Shown in pieces: positions 7,083 to 16,800 of a stretch of 47,585 nt of DNA. Positions within the stretch are counted from its first letter, which is position 1. Every line of letters begins with the position of its first letter. This stretch comes from Planctomycetota bacterium (GTDB lineage Bacteria; Planctomycetota; UBA1135; GCA-002686595). The position numbers and the translations under genes are program-made. The DNA lies in the NCBI GenBank assembly GCA_029212845.1, contig JARGPD010000011.1, positions 1 to 47,585 on the forward strand, given 5' to 3'. The notes under the pieces are model-generated. The model made no database searches. It had not been told where the DNA came from and worked only from the letters and a program-made list of their open reading frames with translations.

Positions 7083-7112
7083 GGGGCCGTCACTCTTCGG
7101 AGTGGCGGCCCC
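7083..7112. terminator. Bidirectional hairpin terminator with TTCG tetraloop
   Basis: A 13-bp stem (GGGGCCGTCACTC with GAGTGGCGGCCCC, one G-T pair) is closed by a TTCG tetraloop. It lies between two convergent genes, 30 bp after the NTPase stop and 6 bp beyond the kinase stop. The structure is nearly symmetric, so it can serve both strands. Only a short T-rich stretch (GTTCCT) follows on the plus strand. Confidence 0.75.
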
Positions 7113-7118
7113 GCGTTC

Positions 7119-9041
7119 CTAGCGCTGGTCCACGCGCGCGAGGGCTGGGCCCAGCACGTCGCGGTAGCGCTCGGTCTGGCGCAGGTCGGCGAGCCAGGGG
7201 TCCGTGCGCAGGCGCGCGGAGGAGGGCCGGCTGTAGCTGGCCGACGAGCGCGCTCCCAGCCCGTCCCCGACTGCGAGGGGCAGCGGGTCGCTAGCGGCGG
7301 GCGTGGCCTCGAGGGCAGCGACCAGCCAGGCGAGCTCGGCGAGGGCGTCGGCCCGGCGCCCGAGTCGGTCGAGGGCGACGGCGCGCAGGTGGTGCGCGCT
7401 GGCCAGCTCGGGGTGGCTGGCAAGGGCCCGGTCGAGGTGCTCTAGGGCCTCTTCGGGTTGGTCGGCGGCGAGCTCGAAGAGACCGAGGTCGCTGTGCAGG
7501 AAGGGGTGCTGCTCGGCCAGCTCGGCGAGGGCGTCGCGGTCGGCGCTGGCGCCGTGCTCCAACAGATCGGCGGCGGCGTGCACCAGCTCGACCGCGGCAT
7601 CGCGATCCAGCCCCTGGACCGCTGCGGCCGCCCGGGCTCCGTCCGCTTCGACGAGCGCCAGCAGGCTGGCCGCAAGCTGCACGTCGCGATCGCCGGGGAA
7701 GGCCGACACGAGCTGCTCGACGGCGCGCCCGCGCTGGGCGCCGTCCTTTGCACCGGCGGACCAGGTCAAGAGCAGCTCGACCACGGCCAGCTCCCGTGGC
7801 GGGGGAGCACCGATGCGCTGGTGGCTGGCGACGAGGTCTTCGATCTTGCCCGCGAGCTCTCCGTGCTCGAACAGCTCGGCGAAGCCGGGGAGGTCGGCCG
7901 GATGGAAGCTGAACGAGGCCAGCGCCACCCCGGCTTGGGCCCGGAGCCGGGCCAGCTCCTCGGCCGGGCTCCAGCCATCCCCGGCGCCGTCCGGCTGGGC
8001 GGCCAAGCGCTCGAGGGCTTCGGAGTAGCGCGCGGACTCGAGCAGCTGGTCGACCGTCTCGGGCTGGTCGCCGGGCAGCAGCGCGGCGAGGGCCCAGAGC
8101 ACCACGGCCAAGGCAGCGACGGCGATCGGCCAGGTCCGGGAGCTCTTCGTCGACACGGGCTCGGGCGTGGCGCCGAGCTCCTCGAGGGCCGCGGCGAAGG
8201 CTGCCGCGCTGCGGTAGCGCCGCTCGGGGTCGCGGTCCGTCGCGCGCTCGATGACCTCGAGCAGGCGCGGCTCGACCCGCGCGAGGTCCTCGTCGTCGGG
8301 CAGGTTGCTGCCGGTCACGAGGGCCGCGAGGGTCGCGCCGAGCCCGTGCACGTCGGCGCGCGCGTCGAGCTCGTCGGCGGGCCCGAAGGCCTGCTCGGGG
8401 GCCATGAAGCCGATCGTTCCCGGGGCCGGGTGGGGCAGCTCGTGGGCGGCGTGGGCTAGCCGGCGGGTGATCGCGAGGTCGATGAGCCGCGGGCCCCGCG
8501 GGCTGCACAGGATCTTGGCGGGCTTGAGGTCGAGGTGCAGGAGGCCGGCGCGGTGGGCGGCGGCGAGGGCGCGGGCGGCCTGCAGGACGAGCTCGATCGC
8601 GCGGTCGGCCGCGAGGGCGCCGCGGGTCATCAGCTTGGTCGCGGAGTCGCCCTCGACCCACTCCATCGCGCAGTACTGCCGGCGCGTGCCCGCTTGGGTG
8701 TCGCCGAGCTCGCGCAGGAGGGCGCGCGTGACGCCGCCCTCGAAGACCCTGGCCAGGCCCGGGTGGGAGAGCTCGGTCGCGGCGAGCAGCTCGGCGGCAT
8801 CCACGGCCGAGGCAAAGGGCCGCGCGCCGTCCGCGAGTGGCGTGGTCAGCACCTTGACGGCGACGACGCGGCGCAGGACGGGATCGACCGCGCGCCAGAC
8901 GGCGCCCTGGGAGCCACGGCCGACGAAGGCGCCGAGCCGGTAGCGCCCGACGGCGGGGGACTCAGCCGCATCGGGCGGCTCGGCTCCGAGCTTCGCGAGG
9001 TCCGCCGCGAGCCGCCGCAGCCCCTGCCTCGGCAGCCTCAA
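7119..9041 (-). CDS. Degenerate Ser/Thr protein kinase with TM segment and TPR-like C-terminal half
   Basis: This 640-residue protein has a Hanks-type kinase domain at about 33-290, a transmembrane helix at about 304-323 and an Ala-rich, helical repeat region to the C-terminus that resembles degenerate TPRs. The glycine loop GRGSQGAVW (41-49), VAVK lysine (63) and APE (214-216) are kept. The catalytic loop reads HLDLKPAK, so the usual Asn after KPx is Lys. The DFG motif reads DLA (188-190), keeping the Asp but losing Phe and Gly. It may be a weak kinase or a pseudokinase that senses or scaffolds. Its ATG overlaps the stop of the sigma-like gene upstream, so the two are probably co-translated; the pairing is common in Planctomycetota. 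Confidence 0.88.
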   Translation of the reverse strand: MRLPRQGLRRLAADLAKLGAEPPDAAESPAVGRYRLGAFVGRGSQGAVWRAVDPVLRRVVAVKVLTTPLADGARPFASAVDAAELLAATELSHPGLARVFEGGVTRALLRELGDTQAGTRRQYCAMEWVEGDSATKLMTRGALAADRAIELVLQAARALAAAHRAGLLHLDLKPAKILCSPRGPRLIDLAITRRLAHAAHELPHPAPGTIGFMAPEQAFGPADELDARADVHGLGATLAALVTGSNLPDDEDLARVEPRLLEVIERATDRDPERRYRSAAAFAAALEELGATPEPVSTKSSRTWPIAVAALAVVLWALAALLPGDQPETVDQLLESARYSEALERLAAQPDGAGDGWSPAEELARLRAQAGVALASFSFHPADLPGFAELFEHGELAGKIEDLVASHQRIGAPPPRELAVVELLLTWSAGAKDGAQRGRAVEQLVSAFPGDRDVQLAASLLALVEADGARAAAAVQGLDRDAAVELVHAAADLLEHGASADRDALAELAEQHPFLHSDLGLFELAADQPEEALEHLDRALASHPELASAHHLRAVALDRLGRRADALAELAWLVAALEATPAASDPLPLAVGDGLGARSSASYSRPSSARLRTDPWLADLRQTERYRDVLGPALARVDQR

Positions 9042-9721
9042 CCCGTGGCCTCCTCGAGCGTGCGCTCGAGCAGCAGGCCCAGCTCGCCGTCGAGGTCGTC
9101 GTCCGAGGCCAGGGTGGCCCGCAGGCGGACACGCACCAGGGACGCGAGCTCCGCCCGGCAGCGCCCTAGGCTGCGACCGAGGGCGCCTTCGTCGACACCA
9201 AGGGTCGTGGCGAGCTCGGCCAGGGGCGCGCTCGGGTGGTCGACGTAGGCGGCGCGGAAGGCGTCGAGGTCTGCGGCCGCCAGCCGCGCCTCGAGGTCAG
9301 TCGCGGCGTCCTCGAGGAGGCAGCAGGCGAAGAGCTCGTCGAAGCTGGCCGCGGCCGCCCAGCTGGGTGGCTCCGAGTTCAGGGGGACGAAGGCTAGGTC
9401 CCCGGTGCGGGCCCCGGGGGTCTCGGCCGTGCGCTGGGAGCGCAGGTAGCTGCCGAGGTTGGCCTTGAGCCAGACCCGGAAGCGCGGCTCGCCGGCGGGC
9501 GCAGGCAGGCCGCCGTCGAGCAGGTTCCACAGGAACCCCTGGGTCAGCTCGAAGGCCTGCTGGTCGGTCTTCGCCCAGCGGCTGCGCACATGCCACTGGA
9601 TCGGGCGCAGCCCCAGGCGAGCGAGCTGCTCGAGCGCGCGCCGGCGGGCGACCCCGTCCGAGGCGCCCGCCGTGAGGACCCGCCCCCATGGGGTCAGGGG
9701 GAAGGCCAGCTCGTCGCCCAC
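9038..9721 (-). CDS. ECF-like RNA polymerase sigma factor
   Basis: From the GTG at 9721 the protein is 227 residues. The first half (HVRSRWAKTDQQAFELTQGF, then a WLKANLGSYLRSQR helix) resembles sigma region 2 of ECF factors. The C-terminal part (PLAELATTLGVDEGALGRSL and GRCRAELASLVRVRL) has the helix-turn-helix arrangement of region 4. The frame is also open upstream to an ATG at 9784, but that would overlap the previous gene by 56 bp and add a very basic, unlikely leader. The GTG lies 7 bp after the upstream stop and is preferred. The gene overlaps the kinase start, so the kinase could regulate it or be its partner (inference). Exact ECF group is unknown. Confidence 0.72.
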   Translation of the reverse strand: MGDELAFPLTPWGRVLTAGASDGVARRRALEQLARLGLRPIQWHVRSRWAKTDQQAFELTQGFLWNLLDGGLPAPAGEPRFRVWLKANLGSYLRSQRTAETPGARTGDLAFVPLNSEPPSWAAAASFDELFACCLLEDAATDLEARLAAADLDAFRAAYVDHPSAPLAELATTLGVDEGALGRSLGRCRAELASLVRVRLRATLASDDDLDGELGLLLERTLEEATG

Positions 9722-9728
9722 GCCAGGC

Positions 9729-11444
9729 CTAGGCGCCGGCGTCCTCTCCCGCCTGCTTCTTGCGCTCCTTCTCGGCGTCCTCATCCCACTTCTTCATCTG
9801 GCGGCGCAGCTTGCGGGCGTTGTTGGCGGAGTCGCGCAGGGCGATGGAGAGGAACTGCTCCTTGCGGCTGAGCGGCACGGTCTCGTCCTCCATCAGGCGC
9901 TTGGCGTTCTCCTGGGCGGCGTCGTACAGCTCGAGCGCGCGGTCGTACTCGCGGCGCAGGTTGTAGTGCAGGACGACGGCGAGGTCGTTCTGGTAGTTGG
10001 GGTTCCCGGGGTCGAGCTCGAGAGCCTTCTCGTAGGCGGCCAGGCTCTCCTCGTAGAAGGCCATCAGCTCTTCATCGCCCCACTTATGCTCGCCGCCGCG
10101 CAGCAGCAGGTCGGCGTGGTCGCGCAGGAACAGACCCTTGTAGCTGAAGTCCAGGTGACCGTCCTCGAGGTCGGAGTGGGCGAGCATCTCGGAGAGGGTC
10201 GCGGCGGTCAGCAGGCGACCTTCGTTGACGCACTGGCCGACGATGTAGTCAAGGTACTCGCGGGCGGTGGCGAGGTCGCCCGAGAGGGTCGCGACCGCGT
10301 TGGCGCTGTCGCGCTTCCAGAACTCGACCATGATGTCCGCGGCGCCCATGTAGTCGAAGCGCTTGGCGCGCAGCTGGCAGACGTAGTAGTAGGCGTTGAG
10401 GTAGGTCGGGAACTTCTCGACCGAGGCGATCAGCTCCGCTTCGCCGAGCTCGTAGTTGTCGGCGTCGTTCTGCATCAAGCGTGCGTAGCCGAGGTACCAG
10501 AGCAGGGTCGCGTCCGAGCTGGTCTTGGCGCCCCAGCGCTTGGTGAACTCGTCCTTGGCGCTGGTCAGGGTCGGGATGAAGCGCTCACCGAGGCGGCCCC
10601 AGAGGCTGCCGTAGTCGTGGATCGTCGGATCCCAGGACATCGAGTGGGCGTAGCTCTGGGCCGAGGCGGCCTGGTCGCCGAGCCAGGCCTGCATGTCGCC
10701 GAGCTGCTTCCAGGCGTCGGCGCGCTCAGCCACGCGACCGTCGTCCTTCTTCGTGCCCATCAACCGGATCGCCTTCTCGAAGGACGCGACCGCGTCGGCG
10801 CCCATGGCGGCCACGGCCTCGGCCTTCTCCTCGTCGCCCTGGTTGGCGACGAAGCGCGAGAGCTGGATCTTGCCGCGCTGCACGAGCACCGCCGCGCCGT
10901 CGGGGTAGAAGCCGATGGCCTTGTCGGACGCGGCGATGGCGGCGTCGAGGTCCTGGTTCATCCAGGCGATCGTGGCCAGCACCGGGTAGCCGTCGCTGAA
11001 GCGGTCGCCGGCCTCGTCGAGGGCCAGGGCCAGGTAGGTCTGGGCGTCCATCATCTGCATGCCGACGGTGCCGTCGGTGATGCCGGAGTTGATCGCCTGC
11101 TGGGCCTTGATCGCGAAGGCCATGCCGTACAGGTAGTTGGTCTCGACGCCCTCGCCGGCCCGGGCGATGGTGTCGATCTCGCCCAGGATGTCGTTGAGGA
11201 GGCCCGAGTTCATGCGCGCGCGCAGGATCCAGACGCGGGTGCGCAGGCCGGAGTCCTTGGCGGCGGCCTCTTCGAAGATCTTCAGGGCTGCCTCGGCCTT
11301 GCCAGCTTCGAGCTCGGTTCGACCGCGTCGGATCAGGTCGTCGACCTGGTCGACCACGAGGACCGTCGCGCTCGTCGCGGGCATGGGGGCGGCGAGGAGG
11401 GTGGGGGAGGCAAGCAGCAGCAGCGGGAGGGATCGGAGGATCAT
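9729..11444 (-). CDS. Exported TPR-repeat protein
   Basis: From the ATG at 11444 this is a 571-residue protein with an N-terminal signal peptide (MILRSLPLLLLASPTLLAAP). The rest is helical repeats of TPR type, for example AALKIFEEAAAKD, AIAASDKAIGFYPDGAAVL and YEKALELDPGNPNYQNDLAV. The last 25 residues are a highly charged Lys/Glu coil. An upstream in-frame ATG at 11501 would place 19 charged residues before the signal peptide and is less likely. TPR proteins are scaffolds; the partner is unknown. It is in an operon with the sigma and kinase genes downstream and a TPR lipoprotein upstream, suggesting an envelope-to-transcription signalling module. Confidence 0.85.
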   Translation of the reverse strand: MILRSLPLLLLASPTLLAAPMPATSATVLVVDQVDDLIRRGRTELEAGKAEAALKIFEEAAAKDSGLRTRVWILRARMNSGLLNDILGEIDTIARAGEGVETNYLYGMAFAIKAQQAINSGITDGTVGMQMMDAQTYLALALDEAGDRFSDGYPVLATIAWMNQDLDAAIAASDKAIGFYPDGAAVLVQRGKIQLSRFVANQGDEEKAEAVAAMGADAVASFEKAIRLMGTKKDDGRVAERADAWKQLGDMQAWLGDQAASAQSYAHSMSWDPTIHDYGSLWGRLGERFIPTLTSAKDEFTKRWGAKTSSDATLLWYLGYARLMQNDADNYELGEAELIASVEKFPTYLNAYYYVCQLRAKRFDYMGAADIMVEFWKRDSANAVATLSGDLATAREYLDYIVGQCVNEGRLLTAATLSEMLAHSDLEDGHLDFSYKGLFLRDHADLLLRGGEHKWGDEELMAFYEESLAAYEKALELDPGNPNYQNDLAVVLHYNLRREYDRALELYDAAQENAKRLMEDETVPLSRKEQFLSIALRDSANNARKLRRQMKKWDEDAEKERKKQAGEDAGA

Positions 11445-11523
11445 GGCAAGGTCTCTGGCGTAGGGCGCGCGCGGGGACTCGCGCGGCATGAAGGTGTTCA
11501 CGATGGGTGTGTGGGGCGGTCGG

Positions 11524-13557
11524 CTACTGGACCCGCTCGCTCGCGGGGCGGCCCCAGTGGACCTCGGGCATGACGCGCTCGAGCGGCTCGGCCATCTCGC
11601 CCCGGCACCAGGGCAGGAGCGCCTCGGTGAGCAGCGGGCGCGGCAGGGGGCCGACCTCGACGCTCTTCTCGAAGAGGGGGATCGCGCCGGCGGCGTCGTC
11701 CTGGTGCATCATGCGCAGCACGCCCAGGTTCTGCAGGGCGTCGCCGTAGGCCTCGGTCAGGTCGAAGAGCGTCTCCTCGTCGCGCTCGGTGCCGTCGGCC
11801 AGCTGCTCCTCGCCCATGCGGATCGCTTCGAGAAGGAGCTCTTCCGCGCGCGCGAGCTCGGTGTGCAGGTAGTAGACGCTGATCAGCGCGGTGTCGTTGA
11901 TGATGCGCACGTCCTCGGGCGCCAGCTCGGCCGCACGGAGGTACGCCTGGTAGCTGCGCTCGGCGAGGTCGTGGGCGCTGGCGAAGTGCTCGTCGGCGAG
12001 GGCCATCAAGAGCTCTGGGGTCGCCTCGGCAGCGTTGAGTCTGACCAAGCCGAGGATCTCGGCGGCCTTGGCCTCGTCGTCGATGCGGCCTGCGGCGAGG
12101 TCGCACAGTGCGCCGCCGATCAGCTCATGCTCGACGGCAGCATCGCGGCAGAAGAAGCCCGCGTTGTTGGCCCAGTTCGAGTCGCCCGGCTGGTACGCGG
12201 AGAGGGCCTCGAAGGCCCGGGCCGCAGCCTCCCAGTCGCCGCGCTGGCGCTCTTGGTCACCGATGAAGAACAGGCCGTCGACGCCGGAGCGCAGCTCGGT
12301 TCCGAGGCTCCAGGACATGCCGCCCTCGAAGACGTCCTCCATCGAGAGGAAGATGTCGGCGGCGGCGTCGAGATCGCCGTCGTTGTACGCACACCACGCT
12401 TGGCCGGCGCGGGCGATGACCTCCCAGGAGAGGCACTCGCTGGTGAGCGCGGGGTCGAGCCCGCGCGCGGCGGCCAGCTCGGACTCGGCTTGGACGAAGA
12501 CGTCATAGGTCGCGGCCGGATCTGCGGTGTGGTTCGGCACGGCGGCGCGCAGGCGCTCGCGCCCGAGGGCCAGGGCCAGCGGCGCGCTGCCCGGCAGGCG
12601 CGAGGACGCAGCGGCGAGGGCATCGACGACGGCCTCGGGCCCTTGGCCGGCGAGGCTGGCCTGGTAGCGCTCGACCAGGGTGCGGTCGCTCGGCAGGTGG
12701 TCGAGGCCGGCGAGGAAGCGCGTGCTGGCCTCGCCGGTGTAGCCGGCCCAGAGCATCAGGTCGCCCAGGGTGACCCAGGTCCAGGACTCTTCGGGTTGGT
12801 AGGCGACGAGCTGATTGAGTGCGTCGTCGGCCTCGTTGAACAGCACGTCGGCGGGCACGCCGAGGTCGCTGGCGGTGGGCTCTTCCCCGCTGGCGTCTTG
12901 GCGCTCGAAGGTCAGCTGGGCGGTGTAGGCGCGGTAGGCGGCCTGGGCCCAGGCGCGCTGGACGGGGGCGCGCTCGGCGGGGGTGGCCTCGTCGTCGAGC
13001 AGCTCGATGCCCTCGCGGGCGAACTCGAGGGCCACGCCGGTGCGGCCGAGCATGGCGGCGGCGCCGCTGGCCCCGGTGCAGCTGGCCGGCGTGCGCGGCA
13101 GGGAGGCGTAGGCGTCGAGCGCGTCGAGGTAGGCGCCCTCGACGAACTGGGCGCCCATGCCGCGCTCGATCATGCGGGTCGCGAGCAGCATCGCGCCATC
13201 GGCCTTGACCGCGAGGGCAGCGGGTGAATCGGGATGCACGCCGAGGGCGCGGTCGATCGCGACGAGGGCGTCCTCGGGCTCGCCGGCGGCGAGGGCGGCT
13301 TGGCCCTTGGCGAGGTCCTCGTTGAAGCGCAGCTCGGCGAGCAGCCCGGTGGCGAGCTCGAGGTCGCCGGTCTCGATGGCCGCGATGGCGCGCGCGCTGA
13401 GGTCGGCGGCCTGGGGCTCTTGGGCGGGCTGCACGGTCGCTGGCATCACCTCTGCCGGCGGGGCCTTGCCGGGCTCGGTCGCCTGGAGGCTGCCGCAGGC
13501 GGTCAAGAGGACGGGGGCGAGGAGTAGACCGGCGTGGAGGGGACGTGGGCGGGGCAT
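11524..13557 (-). CDS. TPR-rich lipoprotein
   Basis: This 677-residue protein starts at the ATG at 13557. The choice is set by the lipoprotein signal PRPRPLHAGLLLAPVLLTAC, with lipobox LTAC and a lipidated Cys near residue 21. The mature part is almost entirely Ala/Leu/Glu-rich helical repeats resembling TPRs, for example EPEDALVAIDRALGVHPDSP, LVAYQPEESWTWVTLGDLML and YLRAAELAPEDVRIINDTAL. Sequence upstream of the start remains open to 14133 but lies antisense to the next gene and is not coding. It is the first gene of the minus-strand run TPR lipoprotein, TPR protein, sigma factor, kinase, 79 bp from the next start. Function beyond protein binding is unknown. Confidence 0.85.
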   Translation of the reverse strand: MPRPRPLHAGLLLAPVLLTACGSLQATEPGKAPPAEVMPATVQPAQEPQAADLSARAIAAIETGDLELATGLLAELRFNEDLAKGQAALAAGEPEDALVAIDRALGVHPDSPAALAVKADGAMLLATRMIERGMGAQFVEGAYLDALDAYASLPRTPASCTGASGAAAMLGRTGVALEFAREGIELLDDEATPAERAPVQRAWAQAAYRAYTAQLTFERQDASGEEPTASDLGVPADVLFNEADDALNQLVAYQPEESWTWVTLGDLMLWAGYTGEASTRFLAGLDHLPSDRTLVERYQASLAGQGPEAVVDALAAASSRLPGSAPLALALGRERLRAAVPNHTADPAATYDVFVQAESELAAARGLDPALTSECLSWEVIARAGQAWCAYNDGDLDAAADIFLSMEDVFEGGMSWSLGTELRSGVDGLFFIGDQERQRGDWEAAARAFEALSAYQPGDSNWANNAGFFCRDAAVEHELIGGALCDLAAGRIDDEAKAAEILGLVRLNAAEATPELLMALADEHFASAHDLAERSYQAYLRAAELAPEDVRIINDTALISVYYLHTELARAEELLLEAIRMGEEQLADGTERDEETLFDLTEAYGDALQNLGVLRMMHQDDAAGAIPLFEKSVEVGPLPRPLLTEALLPWCRGEMAEPLERVMPEVHWGRPASERVQ

Positions 13558-13887
13558 GTCGGAGTTGGGGGGGAAGGGGGCTGGATGATACTCCAGCGAT
13601 GGGCCTGTTAGCGATTGTCGTGCCGTGCCTGGAAGGGCAAGCGGGCGGAGCGCGGGAGTCTCCGCATTGTTAGGTGAGGGCGGGTCCGAGCGCTGCGGTG
13701 GGGCTGCTCGTACGGCTGCCCGCCGTTCGGGGTGGCGCCGGGGCGGGCATTTGGGGAAGATGGTTGGCCCGCGGGCGTCCCTTGGAGCCCGTACCTGCTG
13801 CGCTCGGGCCCCGGGTGTCACCCCAACGTGACGCCGCTTGCCCCGGCCGCGGCCTCCTCGCCCTACGAAGCCCCGCTGCAGCCCTCC
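13558..13887. other. Divergent intergenic region
   Basis: This 330-bp gap lies between two divergent lipoprotein genes and should hold both promoters. I see no convincing -35/-10 pair. One hairpin is present (TGCCCGCC at 13717-13724 with GGCGGGCA at 13742-13749). In-frame upstream starts for the plus-strand gene (ATG 13732, GTG 13828) fall inside this region. Confidence 0.4.
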
Positions 13888-16800
13888 TTGAAGCCCTCCC
13901 AACTGCTCCTCGGGTCGACCCTCGTCACCTGCCTCTTCCTCGCCGGCTGCGACGACCCCTCCCCGATCTTCGGCGGGGGCTGGCCGCCCTCCGGTGGCGG
14001 CGATCCAGGTAGCCTGGGCGCCCTCGCCTCGCCCCCCGACAACGGCGCATGGATCGCGACCGGTGCGCCCGTCCTGGAGCAGCTCCGCACCACCGGCAGT
14101 GGGCACCACTCGACCACCCCGGTCGTGCTGCAATTCAGCGAGTCCCTGGCGAGCGACACCCTCGACGGGGCCTTCGTCCTACGCCCGATCAACGGCTTCG
14201 CCCCCGCGCCTGCAACGGTGCACCTCGTCGGTGACGGTCGCCTGGTCGTGCTGCTGCCGTCCCTGGCCCTGACCGCGGGCGAGACCTACTCGGTCGAGCT
14301 CGACGAGGACGCCGCGATCACGGACCTGACCGGCCAGCTGTTCACCTCCTCGGCCGCCCTCGGCCAGTTCACGGTGGCCGACACGGACCCGACCGAGATC
14401 TCCCTCGTCGCGAGCTGGCCGCCGACCGGCAGCACCAACCAGAGCGCCATCGGCGAGATCACGGCGATCTTCGACCGCGCCGTGCTGTCGACCACGCTCA
14501 CCGACACGTCCTTCGACGTGACCGTCGGCGGCACCCCGCCGGTCTTCGACCCGGCCCCCGGCGCGGTCGAGGTGCTGGCCGGCTTCTTCCCTGGCCAGGA
14601 CACCCGCGTGTGGCGCTGGATCAGCCTCGACGACGACGGCGAGCGCGTCGACCTCGGCGCGAGCGCGGCCGTGCAGCTGTCCCTCTCGCCGACCGGCAGC
14701 GAGATCGCGGACCTCGGCGGGGGCAGCCTGCCGCCGACCCTGATCAACTTCACGACCTCGGTGCTCTCGGCGCCGACCGCCGCGGCCCTGAACCCGGCGC
14801 CGGGCGACTCGATCGGGATCGCCAACCTGACCGCTGGTGACGCGGACGAGCTGAGCGTCGTGCTGGACTACCCCGGCGCCCTCGCCGGCGACACGATCGG
14901 CATCTTCCTGTTCGGCACCTCGACCGGCGAGTCCGACAACACGATCGCCTTCGAGCGCACCGTCGCCGTCGCGGCCGACGGCACCCAGCAGGTCCTGACC
15001 CTGGCCGACCTGGACCTCGTCGCCACCGCCGCACCCCTCGCGGCGCGTTTCAAGGATGGCGTCGTCGCGATGGCCTTCAACCTACGCCGGGGCTCGATCA
15101 CCACGCCGATGCGCAACCTGGACGTCTCCACCGAGGAGAACATCCAGGATCCGGTGCTCGACACCGTCGCGCCCGAGCTGTTGTCGGTCTTCCTCGAGGA
15201 CGGCGAGGGTGGCCCCCTGGGCTCGGACCTGCGCGATCTGGTCGTCGGCGGCATGGCGAGCGAGCAGCTGCGCGCGGCCGAGGTCTCGACCGGCATCGGG
15301 GACAACGGCACCCTGACCGAGGTGCTCGGCTCCCAGCCCGATGGCTCGTTCCTCGCGGCCCCGGTGACCCTCGACGTGGTCTCGCCCGCCAGCCTGCCCC
15401 TGGCCTACACCCTGACGATCTATGACCAGGCGATGAACCCGGCCACGATCGTGCACGCGGGCACCTTCGAGCAGCGCGGGGTCGTCGGGCCCCTGTCCCT
15501 GGTGCCCGGCGCGAACATCGACGTGGAGGTCTTCGACGCGACCACCCTCGAGCCGATCCAGGGCGCGCGGGTCTTCACCCACCGCAACGACTCGGCGATC
15601 TATCCCCAGGTGGCCTTCTCCCTGACCACGGCGGCCGGCAAGGCCTCGCCGGCGTCGAGCGGGCTCGACACGACCATCTTGACGGTCGAGGCCGAGGGCT
15701 ATGGCATCGTCAGCATCATCGACGTCGAGGCCAGCCGGGTCTCGATCCCGCTCGAGCCCACCGTGCCCGCCATCGGGGCCATCGCGGGCAGCCTGACCGC
15801 CGACTCGGACCTGGCCGAGCTGACCCTCTCGTCCCTGGCGCACCGCTACGGCGACCCGCGCCGCCCGGCCGAGCTGGCTGGCTACTTCGCCGGCGGCGCC
15901 TGCACCTCGAACCCCTTCGGAGGCGGCGCCCTCGACTGCCCCTTCGGGCCCGAGACGATCCGCTTCGGCCGCGTCGGCGCCCTGTCGATGATGGCCGGCA
16001 ACTACCTCCTACCCCAGGTGTCCTTCAGCGCCGGCAGCGCCCTGCAGGCCTTCGAGCTGCAGCTGCCCCTGGCGCCCCTGGCCGCGGGCGGCTCGCTCCT
16101 GCAGCCGCTCAGCGTGACCACTTCGCTGCTGGGCGAGCCCGGCGCCGCGACCGCGGACCTGCCTGTCGAGCTGGCGATCGTGACCCTCGACGCCGCCGGC
16201 CTGGCCGGCGTGGACCTGGGCAACCTCGAGACCGATGTCGCGGTCGAGGGCGACGCCTTCGTCTCCGCCTCGACCCGCATCTCCGGCGTGCCCGGTGCCG
16301 TGCGCGTGGGCGTCGGCTTGGCCTACGACCTAGGCGCCGATCGCTACGAGCTGCGCACCGCGGTGCCCGGCGGCGTGCTCACCGGCGGCAGCTACGCCGA
16401 CGTGGTCGAGACCGACCTCTTCCTCGAGGCCGGCTTCCGCGACACCCTCGGGGCCAGCTCGATGCGGCGCGCGCGCGCCTCGGCCCTCGGCAGCCTGCCG
16501 ACCCCGAACGAGCTCGACCTCGAGGACGCACCGGCGGTCGTGACCCCGACCGCGGCCAGCAGCACGGGCATGGTCGCCTACGACATCACCATCCAGAACA
16601 GCCTGCCGGACGCCCTCGGCATGCCCGGCATGTACAAGGTCACGGTCGTCGACAGCGCGGCCCGGGTCTGGCGGCTCTGGATGCGCGACCCGGCCGATGG
16701 CGTGGTGCCGAGCCTACACCTGGTCGACCTGGCCGGCTCCGGCGGAGAGGGCCTCGCGACCGGCGCCCAGACCGCACGGGTCGAGGCCTTCGCGGCCCCC

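Noticed and set aside
9459-11573. A 704-codon plus-strand open frame over the exported TPR protein and sigma factor
   Set aside because: It crosses the boundary of two real genes in the antisense direction, and its composition is Val/Gly/Glu low complexity.
11488-13227. A 579-codon plus-strand open frame opposite the TPR lipoprotein
   Set aside because: It is the mirror of a protein with a clear lipobox and TPR pattern; the predicted product is Gly/Ala/Val low complexity.
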